The notes under the pieces: generated by a model | Databases searched by the model: none | Told to the model about the DNA's origin: nothing | Seen by the model: the letters and a program-made list of their open reading frames with translations, nothing else | Program-made: the position numbers and the translations under genes | From: Acidimicrobiia bacterium | Lineage (GTDB): Bacteria > Actinomycetota > Acidimicrobiia > Acidimicrobiales > Iamiaceae | Direction of reading: 5' to 3' | NCBI GenBank assembly: GCA_019247975.1 | Contig: JAFBAD010000336.1 | Span: forward strand, 1-6,729 | Length of the DNA stretch: 6,729 nucleotides | Shown here: in pieces, positions 6,124-6,729 of the stretch | How positions within the stretch are numbered: position 1 is the stretch's first letter | Layout of the letters: the number at the start of each line of letters is the position of its first letter

Positions 6124-6587
6124 ACCGGATCCTCCGAGGCGACGCCGTTGTCGGACACGTTCGCCGTCCACGCGTTCCCGTCCCACCAGCGGTACTGGTG
6201 GCGACCGGTCGGGTCGGGGTGCCACGCCGCCGGGTTCGCGCCGATGCCGCCCGCGGCCGACCCCGCGGTCACCGCCTCGACCGGTTCGACGCCCGGCGGC
6301 GAGACGGCCATCTTCCCTTTCGAGAACGCGGTGCCCGGCGTCTTCCAGGTCACCCGGATGCCTTCGGGCGGCACCTGCACATCGATGGCGTTGCGTCCGT
6401 AGTTCTTGTTGACCGTCCAGGTCATCCACATCTCGACCCGGTGCGGTCCGGGCGCGACTGCGATGCGGCAGGGGCGCCAGCCGGGCAGCATGGTCTCCGG
6501 TCCGCCGTCGATGCTGACCCTCGGCTTCACGACCTCCGCGCTGAACGCCAGCTTGCTGTGGACCGGGTCGAGCTCGATGAACGACAT
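6120..6587 (-). CDS. Beta-domain protein with C-terminal DUF2510
   Basis: A 155-residue protein of unknown function with two parts. Residues 10-95 are strand-rich, with VVKPRVSIDGGPE (19-31), a PGPHRVEMWMTW segment (46-57) and TPGTAFSKGKM (83-93). This resembles the 'IDG ... pPG.H.V.v' beta-sandwich domains found with DUF2510 in actinobacteria. After a Gly/Ala-rich linker, residues 118-146 are a clear DUF2510: W122, PDP (124-126), RWWDG (133-137) and W140-T141. DUF2510 is a short Trp-rich domain largely restricted to actinobacteria and usually attached to membrane or secreted proteins, but no membrane helix or signal peptide is visible here. The start ATG 6587 follows AGGAGAGG, a strong although very close ribosome site. 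The upstream SDR stop is six bases away and the downstream EthD-like ATG overlaps its TGA. What it does in a metabolic operon is unknown. Confidence 0.85.
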   Translation of the reverse strand: MSFIELDPVHSKLAFSAEVVKPRVSIDGGPETMLPGWRPCRIAVAPGPHRVEMWMTWTVNKNYGRNAIDVQVPPEGIRVTWKTPGTAFSKGKMAVSPPGVEPVEAVTAGSAAGGIGANPAAWHPDPTGRHQYRWWDGNAWTANVSDNGVASEDPV

Positions 6588-6593
6588 CCTCTC

Positions 6594-6729
6594 CTACCCC
6601 TGGAACCAGTGGCCGCCGTTGACACCGATGCTCTGACCGGTGACCGCCTTGGCCAGATCCGACGCGAAGAACACGACCGAGCCGGCGATCTCCTCCGACG
6701 ACGGGAGGTAGCCGAGGCAGGTCTCCGAC
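6594..6729 (-). CDS. C-terminal end of a short-chain dehydrogenase/reductase, partial
   Basis: Only the last 44 residues and the TAG stop are inside the window; the gene continues past the right edge. The fragment has the SDR C-terminal pattern: PSSEEIAGSVVFFASDLAKA, then VTGQSIGVNGGHWF, corresponding to the alpha-helix and final strand around the usual 'iTGq.i.VdGG' motif. It therefore looks like a second, distinct dehydrogenase of the same operon (its tail differs from that of the SDR at 4989-5765). The DUF2510 gene starts seven bases after its stop. The catalytic residues lie outside the window, so activity cannot be judged. Confidence 0.8.
   Translation of the reverse strand, partial: SETCLGYLPSSEEIAGSVVFFASDLAKAVTGQSIGVNGGHWFQG

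Noticed and set aside
4429..6402. Long plus-strand open frames (4429-5403 and 5419-6402)
   Set aside because: They are antisense to the SDR, amidase and EthD-like genes, with no family features and no ribosome sites.
1..6729. tRNA, rRNA, CRISPR, insertion sequence, phage or toxin-antitoxin content
   Set aside because: No direct repeat arrays, transposase-like motifs, tRNA-like cloverleaf or small paired ORFs were seen, and coding fills nearly the whole window.

Overview
The window is about 6.7 kb of very GC-rich DNA (roughly 70% by eye), densely coding, with third-position G/C throughout, GTG and TTG starts and many translationally coupled genes. A DUF2510 domain, the compact amidase, the 'VDDHVIE' type of amidohydrolase and the OafA-like acyltransferase with a C-terminal SGNH domain all point to an actinobacterium. 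The mix of SDR, EthD-like and amidohydrolase genes is the sort seen in Acidimicrobiia or mycobacteria-like catabolic regions. The class is an inference.

Layout. Positions 1-1009 (minus) hold the first 336 residues of a metal-dependent amidohydrolase that runs off the left edge. Positions 1010-1111 are a divergent intergenic region with a plausible leaderless promoter for the amidohydrolase and a perfect 6-3-6 inverted repeat over its -35. Positions 1112-3067 (plus) encode a membrane acyltransferase-3 protein with a C-terminal SGNH domain. It converges on the next gene with a single base between the stop codons, inside the loop of a 9-bp inverted repeat. From 3069 to the right edge, six minus-strand genes form one tightly packed array. 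In transcription order they are: the end of an SDR oxidoreductase (partial), a beta-domain/DUF2510 protein, an EthD-like small protein, a complete SDR dehydrogenase, a compact amidase-signature amidase, and a two-domain dimeric alpha/beta-barrel (EthD-like) protein. Gaps along the array are 6 nt, -4 (ATGA), 1 nt, -4 (TTGA) and 10 nt.

How it fits together. Two dehydrogenases, an amidase, two EthD-like proteins and a nearby amidohydrolase look like a catabolic gene set for an unknown, probably lipophilic or cyclic, substrate. The strongest regulatory signal is a 14-bp site, TAGAACAGGTTCTA, that fills the whole gap between the amidase and the last gene. It agrees at every fixed position with the KstR-type TetR operator consensus TnnAACnnGTTnnA used in actinobacterial steroid catabolism. 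No regulator gene is in the window, so the link to steroids is only a lead. The acyltransferase looks like an unrelated cell-envelope gene lying between two catabolic units. I see no RNA genes, CRISPR arrays, insertion sequences or phage genes, and no gene-free stretch over about 100 bases.
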